64,000 nucleotides of DNA from Thermanaerothrix sp034436175. Its GTDB lineage: Bacteria > Chloroflexota > Anaerolineae > Anaerolineales > Anaerolineaceae. The first letter of the stretch is position 1. Each line of letters starts with the position of its first letter. The stretch covers positions 186,001-250,000 of the forward strand of contig CAYRUO010000003.1 of the NCBI GenBank assembly GCA_964427505.1. Reading direction: 5' to 3'. The notes beneath the pieces are model-generated. The model ran no database searches. It was not told the origin of the DNA and saw only the letters and a list, made by a program, of their open reading frames with translations. Below are positions 16,739 to 25,088 of this stretch, piece after piece. The position numbers and the translations under genes were made by a program.

Positions 16739-18019
16739 CTAGGGCGAGTAGCAATAGGTAGAGACCAATTTGCCGTTGCTATCTTTCAAATACGCGCAAT
16801 CACCGTCGTTATTCCAAACGGCTTGATTGCGCCCCCAGTATAGATTCTGGCTATCGTTGGTGCCTGCTTTAGTCCAGACTTTTATGGTCTGCCCACTGCC
16901 GATAACGGTATCGGGAAATGTATAGGTATTGCCGGCTTGGTCAGAAAGCGTCCAATGGGTTAGGGATTGAACGCTTCCACCCTGGTTTTGGAGCTCGACA
17001 TACTCGCCCTGAACATCATCGCCGGGCGGATTGTACTCAATATAAGTGATCTTTACTAACGAAGGAGATGGGATTGGTGTTGAGGTGGGGGGCGGTAAAG
17101 ATGGGAACTCCCTTAAGATCAACGGAAGAAATATTGTGTTCGTAACTTGAGTTACCCAGAAAGTGTTACCATCGCTGTAAAGGACAATGGTGCCCATTTG
17201 ATCCGTGCGCAGTGTTTGGACGCCGCTGGCGGTCAAACGGTCCAGCGTTTCAGGTGCGGGATGACCGTAGGAATTTGGGCCGACTGAGATGACCGCGGTA
17301 GTGGGTTGAACGGTGGCCAGAAAGTTTTCACCGGTGCTGTACTTACTTCCGTGGTGGGCTACCTTGAGTACCTGCGCCTGAAGGGGAAACCCGTTGGCCA
17401 TCAACGTGGCTTCGGCGGTGGTACTGATATCACCGGTGAGCAGAATGGCCATTTGTCCATGTACGGCCCTTATGACCACCGAGTCATCATTATCGTCACC
17501 TCTGGGAATAGATTGGGGGTTTAAGATATACAAGGTGACCAACCCGGCGTTTATGCTTTGTCCGGCGGCCAGAGGTGTAGGTGTTAGGCCACGTTTGGCG
17601 GTCTCGGCGGTGAGGGTTTGGCAGGTCGTGGTTGTGCACGGGAGCCCATTATCAGCCACGGCTTCGATAGTGAGGGTGGAACGTAAGACCGGGATCAAGC
17701 CGCCGATATGATCGGAATCGCCATGGGTGGTGATGAGCAGGTCAATATCGTCAATGCCTTGGTTTTGCAAATAAGCCACAACCGTTGGCCCCGCTGATGA
17801 TTGTCCACCATCAATGAGAACGTCGTATTGATCTTCACCGTGGATCCAGATGCTATCCCCCTGTCCAACATTGATAAAAGCAACGCGGGTTAAACCGAGT
17901 CCCTGAGCGGAAACAAGACTTGCTCCAATGGAAGCGGTTAGCAGAATAGTCATGAGTAGGACGCGGCTCAGGGGGAAAAAGGCCGCCCGTTTAATCCACT
18001 TTGCATTACGAAGAATCAT
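16739..18019 (-). CDS. Secreted ComEC-like metallo-beta-lactamase hydrolase with C-terminal lamin-tail domain
   Basis: A 426-residue exported protein. A signal peptide (about residues 16-38) is followed by a ComEC/Rec2-type metallo-hydrolase domain with VGQGDSIWI, LIDGG, the metal motif THGDSDHIGG and VAHHGSKYS. A spacer with Pro/Ser/Thr leads to a lamin-tail (LTD) domain of about 105 residues (ITYIEYNPPGDDVQGEYVEL to YLKDSNGKLVS). The ComEC channel itself is absent, so it is a stand-alone extracellular enzyme, possibly a nuclease or phosphodiesterase tethered by the LTD. It converges on the AsnC gene with a 3-bp gap. Confidence 0.85.
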   Translation of the reverse strand: MILRNAKWIKRAAFFPLSRVLLMTILLTASIGASLVSAQGLGLTRVAFINVGQGDSIWIHGEDQYDVLIDGGQSSAGPTVVAYLQNQGIDDIDLLITTHGDSDHIGGLIPVLRSTLTIEAVADNGLPCTTTTCQTLTAETAKRGLTPTPLAAGQSINAGLVTLYILNPQSIPRGDDNDDSVVIRAVHGQMAILLTGDISTTAEATLMANGFPLQAQVLKVAHHGSKYSTGENFLATVQPTTAVISVGPNSYGHPAPETLDRLTASGVQTLRTDQMGTIVLYSDGNTFWVTQVTNTIFLPLILREFPSLPPPTSTPIPSPSLVKITYIEYNPPGDDVQGEYVELQNQGGSVQSLTHWTLSDQAGNTYTFPDTVIGSGQTIKVWTKAGTNDSQNLYWGRNQAVWNNDGDCAYLKDSNGKLVSTYCYSP

Positions 18020-18136
18020 AACTCAATTAGAACATCATCCGGGTTAGGGCGCAAATATTTTGGGGAAGCGATTTCACAAACTGGCGACATTTGTCACGTT
18101 GGGATGGGATATTGATCACATAAATTCCGATATCGC

Positions 18137-18202
18137 TTGAATGTCGTGGTTAAATATGCTATCATGTTATCGTAAACGGAATAACTATATTCCGAATCGG
18201 AA
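18137..18202 (+). promoter_or_regulatory. Promoter and operator region of agmatine/putrescine operon
   Basis: TTGAAT (18137-18142), 17-bp spacer, TATCAT (18160-18165). Just downstream of the expected start point are two overlapping inverted repeats: CGGAATA-ACTA-TATTCCG (18177-18194, perfect 7-bp arms) and TTCCGA-A-TCGGAA (18190-18202, perfect 6-bp arms). The start codon is at 18221. The arrangement suggests repression near the start site, perhaps by the AsnC regulator. Confidence 0.6.
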
Positions 18203-18220
18203 ATTTCTAGAGAGGTAACT

Positions 18221-19240
18221 ATGACTTTACGACACTTCATTGATACACAAGATTTTACCAAGGAAGAATTACTCGATTTGATCAGGCTGACGCGTCTGAT
18301 CAAAGAGGCCGACAAGCAAGGCTGTACCCCCAAACTACTTAAAGATGCCAGTCTGGCGATGATTTTTGAAGAGCCATCCACCCGCACCCGTGTCTCGTTT
18401 GAGGTAGCAATGACGGAGTTGGGCGGGCATGCCTTGTACCTCAAGCCGGGCGAGATTCACTTGGGGGTGCGCGAGTCGCTAGCGGATACGGCACGTGTAC
18501 TTTCGCGCATGGTAGATGTGATCATGGCACGCACGTTAAAACACGAGACCATTGTGGGGTTGGCCCAAGCGGCGACGGTGCCGGTCATCAATGGCTTGAC
18601 CGACTACAACCACCCGACACAGGTGGTGTGTGACGTGTTGACCATGATGGAGCATATGCCGGAAGGTAAACGCTTGGAAGACCTGCGCGTAACCTTCATC
18701 GGCGATGCCACCAATGTACTCTCGTCCTTGATGTTAATTTGTACACGGTTGGGAATGCATTTTACGCATGCGGCTCCCAAACGCTATCAGCCGCCTGAAG
18801 CCTGGGTCAAGATGGCGTTAGAGAACTGTCGGGTGTCAGGTGGCACCTTACGTATTACCGAAGATCCGATTGAGGCGGTCAAGGATGCTGACTTCATCTA
18901 CACCGATTTGTGGTGGTGGGTTGGGCAGGAAGCCGAGATCCCGGAGCGGAGCAAGGCGTTCATGCCTCGTTACCAGGTCAACATGGATCTACTCAAGCAT
19001 GCGCCGGCCCACTGCAAATTTATGCACTGTTTACCGGCTTCGCGAGGGGTTGAAGTAACGGATGAGGTGATGGATTCAGAGCGCTCGATCATTTATGATC
19101 AGGCTGAAAATCGGTTGCATACCGAAAAGGGAATCCTGGTGTGGTTGGTGTATCCTCGCTTGAAGCGGCCAAGCCCCGAAGTGGAAGCCTATCACAGCGG
19201 GAAAATACAGGCGTTCTTAGCGGAGCGGATGGGCGTTTGA
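18221..19240 (+). CDS. ptcA: Putrescine carbamoyltransferase (OTC family)
   Basis: A 339-residue aspartate/ornithine carbamoyltransferase family enzyme. It has the carbamoyl-phosphate motif STRTR (53-57), HPTQ, and HCLPA (Cys270). In place of the ornithine-type SMG loop it has YTDLWWWVGQE, and it carries a C-terminal helix extension; both are features of putrescine carbamoyltransferase. Its position upstream of a permease and agmatine deiminase supports phosphorolysis of N-carbamoylputrescine to putrescine and carbamoyl phosphate. No carbamate kinase gene is in the window. Ornithine specificity remains an alternative. Confidence 0.82.
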   Translation: MTLRHFIDTQDFTKEELLDLIRLTRLIKEADKQGCTPKLLKDASLAMIFEEPSTRTRVSFEVAMTELGGHALYLKPGEIHLGVRESLADTARVLSRMVDVIMARTLKHETIVGLAQAATVPVINGLTDYNHPTQVVCDVLTMMEHMPEGKRLEDLRVTFIGDATNVLSSLMLICTRLGMHFTHAAPKRYQPPEAWVKMALENCRVSGGTLRITEDPIEAVKDADFIYTDLWWWVGQEAEIPERSKAFMPRYQVNMDLLKHAPAHCKFMHCLPASRGVEVTDEVMDSERSIIYDQAENRLHTEKGILVWLVYPRLKRPSPEVEAYHSGKIQAFLAERMGV

Positions 19241-19258
19241 CGCCCATCCCTACTTTTT
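19227..19258 (+). terminator. Hairpin after ptcA, possible partial terminator
   Basis: A 9-bp perfect stem GGATGGGCG / CGCCCATCC with a 5-nt loop, which contains the ptcA stop codon, followed by five T residues. As the permease follows within 60 bp it may reduce, not abolish, expression of downstream genes. Confidence 0.6.
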
Positions 19259-19294
19259 GTTCTTCGATAAATCCACTTTTTGGGGAGGAATGTC

Positions 19295-20716
19295 ATGACG
19301 GTAGAAAGACAATTAGAAAAATCAGGGGGCTTCAAAAAGACCCTACGACGCTTTGACATGATTTTGTTCACCGTCGCGGCTATTTTGGTTGTGGATACGT
19401 TAGCGCCGGCGGCGGCGATTGGCCCTTCGGCGGTCTCATGGTGGATCATCACGCTCGTCTTTTTCTTTATCCCTTACGGGCTCATTACCGCCGAGTTGGG
19501 CTCCACCTATCCTGAGCAGGGGGGAATTTATGCTTGGGTGCGGCGGGCGTTTGGAGAAACCTGGGCAGCGCGGGTGACCTGGCTATACTGGGTCAACGTG
19601 GCTTTGTGGATGCCTTCTGTCTATATCCTCTTTGCCGGCATGTTTGCGCAGATGTTTTTCCCGGATTTACCACTGTGGGGGCAAATTGGGATTGGAATCC
19701 TGATGACCTGGATTACGGTAGGGATTGGGATCATTGCACTTGATGTCGGCAAGTGGGTGCCCAATGTGGGGGCGATTTTGAAGATCACAATTATCCTGGT
19801 GATTGGCTTGGGAGCATTCTATTATGCCTCACAGCACGGTGTCGCTAACGACCTTTCCTTCCGCGCTCTGCTCCCTACATGGGATGCGGGGTTGGCATTT
19901 TTACCCGTGATTGTGTTCAATTTTATGGGTTTTGAGTTAATGTCCGGAGCAGGCGAAGAGATGGAAAATCCACAGCGAGATGTTCCAATAGCGATCATTA
20001 CAGCTGGGGTGCTCATCGCCTTTTTCTACCTGCTGGGGACATTAGGAATGTTGATGGCATTACCGCTGGAACAATTGGGATTAATTTCCGGGATCATTGA
20101 CACCCTACGGGTATTGCTCGGTCAAAGCGCCTTGGGTGAGGGGCTGGTGACGCTTTTAGGCATTGGGGCTCTTTACACCTTTCTGACTAACATGGTGGTG
20201 TGGACGATGGGGGCGAATCGCAGTGCCGCCGAAGCGGCCAATGAAGGTGTTCTACCGGCTGTGTTTGGCCGCCTCCATCCAATCAACAAAACCCCGCTTG
20301 GAGCCTATCTGATTACCGGGATCATCTCAACCGCAGTGATCATTCTCTACGGTTTCTTTGCCGCCACGGCGGAAGATCTGTTCTGGAGCCTCTTCGCCTT
20401 CAGTTCGATAGTGTTCCTGCTCCCATATTTAGTCATGTTCCCGGCTTTCTTGAAATTACGTTTGACTGATACCACGACGCCGCGCCCTTATCAGGTACCC
20501 GGCGGCATACCAATGGCATGGATCATGACAGCATTATGCGAGATGTTTATTGCTCAGGCGATCCTCTTTTTCGTGTGGGTGCCGGGTCAGCCGGTTGATT
20601 GGACGTTTGCGCTTCCTGTTCTAGGCGGGGTGTTGGTTACCTTAGTCATCGGAGAGGTATTGGTGGCACGACGCCAACGCTTACTGCGTGCTGAACGCGC
20701 AGGCGAGGCCGGTTAG
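19295..20716 (+). CDS. APC-family amino acid/polyamine permease, probable agmatine-putrescine transporter
   Basis: A 473-residue integral membrane protein with about 12 hydrophobic segments. The N-terminal part (FDMILFTVAAILVVDTLAPA) and GGIYAWVRRAFGETWA are typical of APC amino acid/polyamine antiporters. I place the start at ATG 19295, seven bases after GGAGG. It is between putrescine carbamoyltransferase and agmatine deiminase, where the agmatine/putrescine antiporter lies in known agmatine deiminase clusters. Substrate is inferred from context only. Confidence 0.82.
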   Translation: MTVERQLEKSGGFKKTLRRFDMILFTVAAILVVDTLAPAAAIGPSAVSWWIITLVFFFIPYGLITAELGSTYPEQGGIYAWVRRAFGETWAARVTWLYWVNVALWMPSVYILFAGMFAQMFFPDLPLWGQIGIGILMTWITVGIGIIALDVGKWVPNVGAILKITIILVIGLGAFYYASQHGVANDLSFRALLPTWDAGLAFLPVIVFNFMGFELMSGAGEEMENPQRDVPIAIITAGVLIAFFYLLGTLGMLMALPLEQLGLISGIIDTLRVLLGQSALGEGLVTLLGIGALYTFLTNMVVWTMGANRSAAEAANEGVLPAVFGRLHPINKTPLGAYLITGIISTAVIILYGFFAATAEDLFWSLFAFSSIVFLLPYLVMFPAFLKLRLTDTTTPRPYQVPGGIPMAWIMTALCEMFIAQAILFFVWVPGQPVDWTFALPVLGGVLVTLVIGEVLVARRQRLLRAERAGEAG

Positions 20717-20741
20717 GAAACAGTTTCTAGGAGGTAGAACC

Positions 20742-21839
20742 ATGTCACGACGATTGGATACGACCCCTAAGCAAGATGGTTTTCGGATGCCGGGTGAGTT
20801 TGAGCCCCATACGGGTTGTTGGATGCTATGGCCGGAGCGCCCGGATAACTGGCGCTTGGGTGCTAAGCCGGCTCAACGTGCCTTTACTGAGGTGGCCAAG
20901 GCCATTGCGCAATTCGAGCCGGTTACAATGGGCGTTTCTGCGGCGCAGTTTTTGAATGCGCGATCTTTACTCCCCCCTGAAGTGCGCGTGGTTGAAATGT
21001 CCTATAACGACTCATGGATGCGTGATTGCGGACCAACCTTTGTGACCAATGGGCGTGAAATTCGTGCGGTGGATTGGGAGTTTAATGCCTGGGGTGGATT
21101 AAAGGGTGGCTTATACTTCCCTTGGGATCAGGACAACCTGGTTGCGCGCAAAGTGGCTGAGATCGAACGGGTGGATGTTTATAAAGCGCCGTTGGTGTTA
21201 GAGGGCGGCTCCATTCATGTGGACGGCGAGGGTACGTTGATTACTACCGAGGAATGCCTTCTTAATCCCAACCGCAATCCCGAACTAACGCGCGAAGAGA
21301 TCGAACGTTATCTGAGCGAATACCTCAACGTAGAGACCATCATCTGGTTACCGCGCGGCGTTTATAATGACGAGACCAGCGGCCATGTGGATAACCTGTG
21401 TTGTTTCATCCGGCCAGGGGTGGTAGCGTTGACCTGGACAGACGACAAGCAGGACCCGCAGTATGATATTTCAGCCGAAGCATATGAAATCCTGATGCAG
21501 GCCAGAGATGCGCGAGGACGCCGCCTGCAGGTGCATAAAATTCATCAACCCAATCCGGTTTATATCACGAAAGAGGAAAGCGAATGGGTGGATGCTATTG
21601 AAGGCACATTACCGCGGCGTGAAGGCGACCGTCTTGCGGCGTCCTACATCAATTTCTATATGGCCAACGGCGGCGCAGTGGTGCCGGTGTTCAACGATCC
21701 TCATGATGCGCCAGCCTTAGCTGCACTTCAGGAACTGATGCCGGAACGCAAGGTGGTCGGCGTTTACGCGCGAGAGATCTTATTAGGTGGGGGAAATATC
21801 CACTGCATTACGCAACAGCAACCGCGCCCGTTGAACTAA
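20742..21839 (+). CDS. aguA: Agmatine deiminase
   Basis: A 365-residue peptidylarginine-deiminase-fold enzyme that hydrolyses agmatine to N-carbamoylputrescine and ammonia. It shows MPGEFEPHTGCWMLWPERPD at the N-terminus, MRDCGPTF, LEGGSIHVDGEG, ETSGHVDN and the catalytic Cys355 in GGGNIHC near the C-terminus. Length is typical. The ATG has GGAGGTAG upstream. It completes the pathway with ptcA and the permease. Confidence 0.95.
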   Translation: MSRRLDTTPKQDGFRMPGEFEPHTGCWMLWPERPDNWRLGAKPAQRAFTEVAKAIAQFEPVTMGVSAAQFLNARSLLPPEVRVVEMSYNDSWMRDCGPTFVTNGREIRAVDWEFNAWGGLKGGLYFPWDQDNLVARKVAEIERVDVYKAPLVLEGGSIHVDGEGTLITTEECLLNPNRNPELTREEIERYLSEYLNVETIIWLPRGVYNDETSGHVDNLCCFIRPGVVALTWTDDKQDPQYDISAEAYEILMQARDARGRRLQVHKIHQPNPVYITKEESEWVDAIEGTLPRREGDRLAASYINFYMANGGAVVPVFNDPHDAPALAALQELMPERKVVGVYAREILLGGGNIHCITQQQPRPLN

Positions 21840-21859
21840 GGGACGAGTGTGGGCTTCTT

Positions 21860-21902
21860 AGCCCTGGTATCAGGTACAACCTGCGCCAGGGCTGTTTTTT
21901 TT
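21860..21902 (+). terminator. Intrinsic terminator after agmatine deiminase operon
   Basis: Stem AGCCCTGG / CCAGGGCT with an 18-nt loop, followed by G and a run of eight T residues. It lies about 20 bp after the aguA stop codon and ends the ptcA-aguA operon. Confidence 0.85.
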
Positions 21903-21972
21903 AGATTCGGAAAGCGTTGTCGAAAACCCTATGCTAAAATGGGGTGGATCCATTCGTACCGGAGCGATTGAT

Positions 21973-22362
21973 ATGCCAAAAAATTATCAGCGCATCTATT
22001 TATTAGCCTTCATAGGGGGAGTTTTAGGAGAACTGACGCTTATGGTCTTAGGGGTTTTAGTAGGAGGAATGATTGGCCGCCAGCAAGGAGGCACTGGCTT
22101 GGCAGATCTGGCGCTAGGGATCTTAGGAGCCCTGATAGGGATCGCTCTGGGCGCTGGCTTGGGGGTTTACTTGACGTGGCGGCGGATGGGTTTTCGGGTC
22201 AGTCTGTGGCGTGCTTGGGTAGGGAGTGTTCTGGCGGTGGGGGGTATCACGGCGTTGGCTGAACCACTGCGATTGAATCAAGTTAGTGGTGTATTATGGC
22301 TTTTAATTCTTGGTCTTCCGCCGGTTTTGGCCCTGCTTTTGGGAAGGCGGGGGGTATCTTAG
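21973..22362 (+). CDS. Hypothetical small integral membrane protein
   Basis: A 129-residue protein with about four hydrophobic helices, rich in Gly, Leu and Val (for example VLGVLVGGMIG and LGILGALIGIALGAGLG). No family recognised. ATG 21973 follows GGAG; a longer in-frame start at 21931 is possible but lacks a Shine-Dalgarno. It stands alone between the agmatine operon terminator and the ABC transporter promoter. Confidence 0.6.
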   Translation: MPKNYQRIYLLAFIGGVLGELTLMVLGVLVGGMIGRQQGGTGLADLALGILGALIGIALGAGLGVYLTWRRMGFRVSLWRAWVGSVLAVGGITALAEPLRLNQVSGVLWLLILGLPPVLALLLGRRGVS

Positions 22363-22720
22363 ATGCGTTGGGTTGGAAAGGGTTATGGGGGTGGAGGTGA
22401 ATTTTTCCCAAGGTTCTTGACAAACGCGGAAGTCGTGCTATTGTATATATTGTGTATAACGATGATCAACGATTATGTGGGTGAGATAACGTAACGTTCT
22501 CACTATCGGGTAAGATCACCCGTTGTTTTCGAATCGCGATTAAATGGGTCATTTCAGATTGCATCGCTGACCAAAAGGGTGGAGAGGAGGTGGTGCTATC
22601 TGCGGTATTAGAGACCCCCAATCAAAGGATTATATAGCCACCCTGTGAAGGGGTGACATATCTGTTTGTGATGCATCCTCTCATGAGTCTTACCCTGTGC
22701 TCGTTCAGGAGGAGGAGAAT
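22363..22720 (+). promoter_or_regulatory. Promoter and long untranslated leader before maltose-type SBP gene
   Basis: This 358-bp gap holds no gene that I can support. TTGACA (22417-22422), a 16-bp spacer and TATTGT (22439-22444) make a plausible promoter, which gives a leader of about 270 nt. Within the leader CGGGT-AAGATC-ACCCG followed by TTGTTTT could be a weak attenuator, and CACCC-TGTGAAG-GGGTG forms another small stem. I do not recognise a known riboswitch class. Confidence 0.45.
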
Positions 22721-24112
22721 ATGAGCAAGCGATGGTTGATTGTGACGACCGTTCTGGCCGTCTTGAGTTTGGTGTTAGCAGCCTGCCAACCTCAGGAGGT
22801 GGTCAAGACGGTCGTGGTGACTCAGGTCGTTGAGGTCAAAGGGACGCCTGAGGTCCGTGAAGTGGTCGTGACCGCGACCCCTAAGCCGGAGGAACGCAAA
22901 CTGGAAATCTTCCACTGGTGGACGGCAGGCGGTGAGCGCGAAGCCGCGGATGCCATGTTCAAGGCCTTCAAGGATAAGTACCCCGATGTGGAAATTGTTG
23001 AGAACCCAGTTGCGGGGGGTGGCGGTGTCTCCCATCGCGTAGTGCTTCAAGCGCGTCTCTCCGCAGGCCTACCACCCGACACGTTCCAAACCCTGGGTGG
23101 GGCAGAATTGAAGTCATACGTGGATGGTGGGTATTTGGTGCCCCTGGATGACCTATGGGCGGAATTGAAATATGCGGATGTGATCCCGAAACCGCTGGCT
23201 AATGCGGTGACCATTGATGGGCATCCGTATACGGTACCGCTCAACATGCATATCCAGAACATCCTGTACTACAACAAACCACTCTTCGAGGAACTTAAAC
23301 TTACCCCACCCACGACGTTTGATGAATTGATCAGCGTAGCCAAGGCGATCAAAGCGGCTAAGCCCAATATGGCGCCACTGGCCTTGGGCGCGAAGGAGAA
23401 ATGGGGTGCGGCGTTCGTCTTCGACAGCATCTTGCTAGAGGTGGGTGGTCCGGAATACTACGTCAAACTCTACAAGGGTGAGATTGATGTTAAGACGGAT
23501 GCCACCTTCAAGACCGCCTTGGAGAAATTCAAGGAGTTAATCCCCTACATCAACACGACCAACCCTGGTCTGACCTGGGATGAATCCTGCGGTCTGCTGG
23601 TTTCGGGTGATTCGGCGATGGTGATCATGGGAACCTGGGCTATCGGCTATTTCAAGAGCCGTGGTTGGACGCCAGGGCAGGAATTCGGTGCGGTGACCTT
23701 CCCGCAGAAACCCGAGCGCATCTTGCTCTTCCATCCTGATACTTACGGCTTGACCAAGGGCGCGCCGCATCCAAAGACCACCATGGACTGGCTGCGTGTG
23801 GTTGCCTCACCGGAGTTGCAAATCCCGACTGATGTCATCCAGGGCGGTTTGTTCGCGCGCATTGACATTGACCCGAAAGAATTTCCGGATCCCATCCGCC
23901 AGGAGTTGATGACCTACGTGCGCGAGAATCCTACCAAGTTGATTCTCGATCAGCATGGTAGCATCGCTCCCTTCTCATTCACGCAGGCTTACTGGGACGC
24001 CATTGCCGCCTTTGTCGTCACACCGGATGTAGATGCTACGATCAAGACGGTGGGCGACCTCTTCACCACCTACCAGGTGAAAGAAGGAGCGGCCTGGTAC
24101 CAGTGGCCATAA
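22721..24112 (+). CDS. Extracellular solute-binding protein, family 1 (sugar ABC transporter)
   Basis: A 463-residue lipoprotein with lipobox LVLAAC (Cys22), a Val/Thr-rich linker (VKTVVVTQVVEV), and a cluster B/SBP_bac_1 fold (LEIFHWWTAGGEREA, ARLSAGLPPDTFQ, YTVPLNMHIQNILYYN). It resembles glucose/mannose-type binding proteins. The start at ATG 22721 is preceded by GGAGGAGGAG. It is followed by a strong hairpin and two maltose-type permeases. The ligand is probably a mono- or oligosaccharide. Confidence 0.92.
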   Translation: MSKRWLIVTTVLAVLSLVLAACQPQEVVKTVVVTQVVEVKGTPEVREVVVTATPKPEERKLEIFHWWTAGGEREAADAMFKAFKDKYPDVEIVENPVAGGGGVSHRVVLQARLSAGLPPDTFQTLGGAELKSYVDGGYLVPLDDLWAELKYADVIPKPLANAVTIDGHPYTVPLNMHIQNILYYNKPLFEELKLTPPTTFDELISVAKAIKAAKPNMAPLALGAKEKWGAAFVFDSILLEVGGPEYYVKLYKGEIDVKTDATFKTALEKFKELIPYINTTNPGLTWDESCGLLVSGDSAMVIMGTWAIGYFKSRGWTPGQEFGAVTFPQKPERILLFHPDTYGLTKGAPHPKTTMDWLRVVASPELQIPTDVIQGGLFARIDIDPKEFPDPIRQELMTYVRENPTKLILDQHGSIAPFSFTQAYWDAIAAFVVTPDVDATIKTVGDLFTTYQVKEGAAWYQWP

Positions 24113-24125
24113 AATGGCTCGCCTG

Positions 24126-24170
24126 AAAAGAGCCTTCTCCCCCCTTTATATGGGGAGGGGAAGGCTCTTT
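24126..24170 (+). terminator. Strong intercistronic hairpin between SBP and permease genes
   Basis: A long stem pairs AAAGAGCCTTCTCCCC with GGGGAAGGCTCTTT (small bulges near the loop), then CTACC; it has no long T run. Such stems after binding-protein genes commonly stabilise the SBP message or reduce transcription into the permeases, giving excess binding protein. Confidence 0.7.
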
Positions 24171-24194
24171 CTACCTGTCGGCTGAGAGGGTGCC

Positions 24195-25088
24195 TTGGAG
24201 AAGCGAACGATTCGTTTCCGATTAGGAGAGACGCTGGTCTTTTTGGGGCCTTTATTGATTTTTCTGATCGTCCTATACGGCATGCTATTATGGACGATTT
24301 ATGTATCTTTTTCGGATTGGTCGGGCACGGCTCCCAATTTCCGTTTCGCGGGTCTAAAGTGGTATCAATTGATGGTGGGCTTGGATCGGTTCTGGGTGGA
24401 TGTGCGCAACAACTTGCGCTGGTTGCTGTTGGGGGTGGTGCCGACGGTCATCATTGCACTTTTTATTGCTTATCTGTTGGAAATCAGCCCGATTCGAGGC
24501 ATTGAGGGTTATGTGCGCACCCTGATCCTCTATCCAGTGGCGATGTCATTTATCGTCACGGGTACCATTTGGTCCTGGATGTACCAGCCGGATAAGGGGG
24601 TTTTGAATACCATCTTCAGGGCGTTTGGGCTTAATTTTCTGGTTTCTAACTATGTTAATGACCCTAAAACGGCTACTCTATGGCTTATTGTGATATTTAT
24701 CTGGCAATATCTGGGCTTTGCGGTCATCATTTTGCAATCGTCGTTCCGCACCACAGAACTTCAAGAAATGGTTGAAGCCGCCACAGTGGATGGCGCTTCC
24801 AAATTGCGCATCTTGTTTGATGTCATCGTGCCCAACATCCGGAGCGGTTTGCTGGTGTTGGTCTCGTTGCTATTGATCTCGACCCTTAAGGTATTCGATA
24901 TCGTTTATATCGTTACTTTTGGCGGGCCGGGATATTCAACCGATGTGCTGGCCTTCTTTATGTTCATTGCCACCTTTCAACAGCATCTCGTTGCGCTTGG
25001 GGCCGGCTTGGGTGTCATCATCTTTTTGATTGCATTCATTGTTGTCATCCCCTATACCCTCTACGCGTTTCAACGATGGTTCGAATAA
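24195..25088 (+). CDS. Sugar ABC transporter permease, MalF/UgpA-like
   Basis: A 297-residue permease with about six hydrophobic segments and the EAA loop EAATVDGASKLRILFDVIVP (about residues 195-214), which docks to the ATPase. The start appears to be TTG at 24195 with GAGAGGG just upstream; no ATG gives a better reading. It overlaps the next permease by 13 bp. Confidence 0.9.
   Translation: MEKRTIRFRLGETLVFLGPLLIFLIVLYGMLLWTIYVSFSDWSGTAPNFRFAGLKWYQLMVGLDRFWVDVRNNLRWLLLGVVPTVIIALFIAYLLEISPIRGIEGYVRTLILYPVAMSFIVTGTIWSWMYQPDKGVLNTIFRAFGLNFLVSNYVNDPKTATLWLIVIFIWQYLGFAVIILQSSFRTTELQEMVEAATVDGASKLRILFDVIVPNIRSGLLVLVSLLLISTLKVFDIVYIVTFGGPGYSTDVLAFFMFIATFQQHLVALGAGLGVIIFLIAFIVVIPYTLYAFQRWFE

Noticed and set aside
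18221..19240. Ornithine carbamoyltransferase of arginine biosynthesis
   Set aside because: The SMG-type loop is absent, a C-terminal extension is present and the neighbours are agmatine genes, so putrescine carbamoyltransferase fits better.
22450..22720. Known riboswitch in the leader of the maltose-type SBP gene
   Set aside because: Stems are visible, but I could not match any class consensus that I know.
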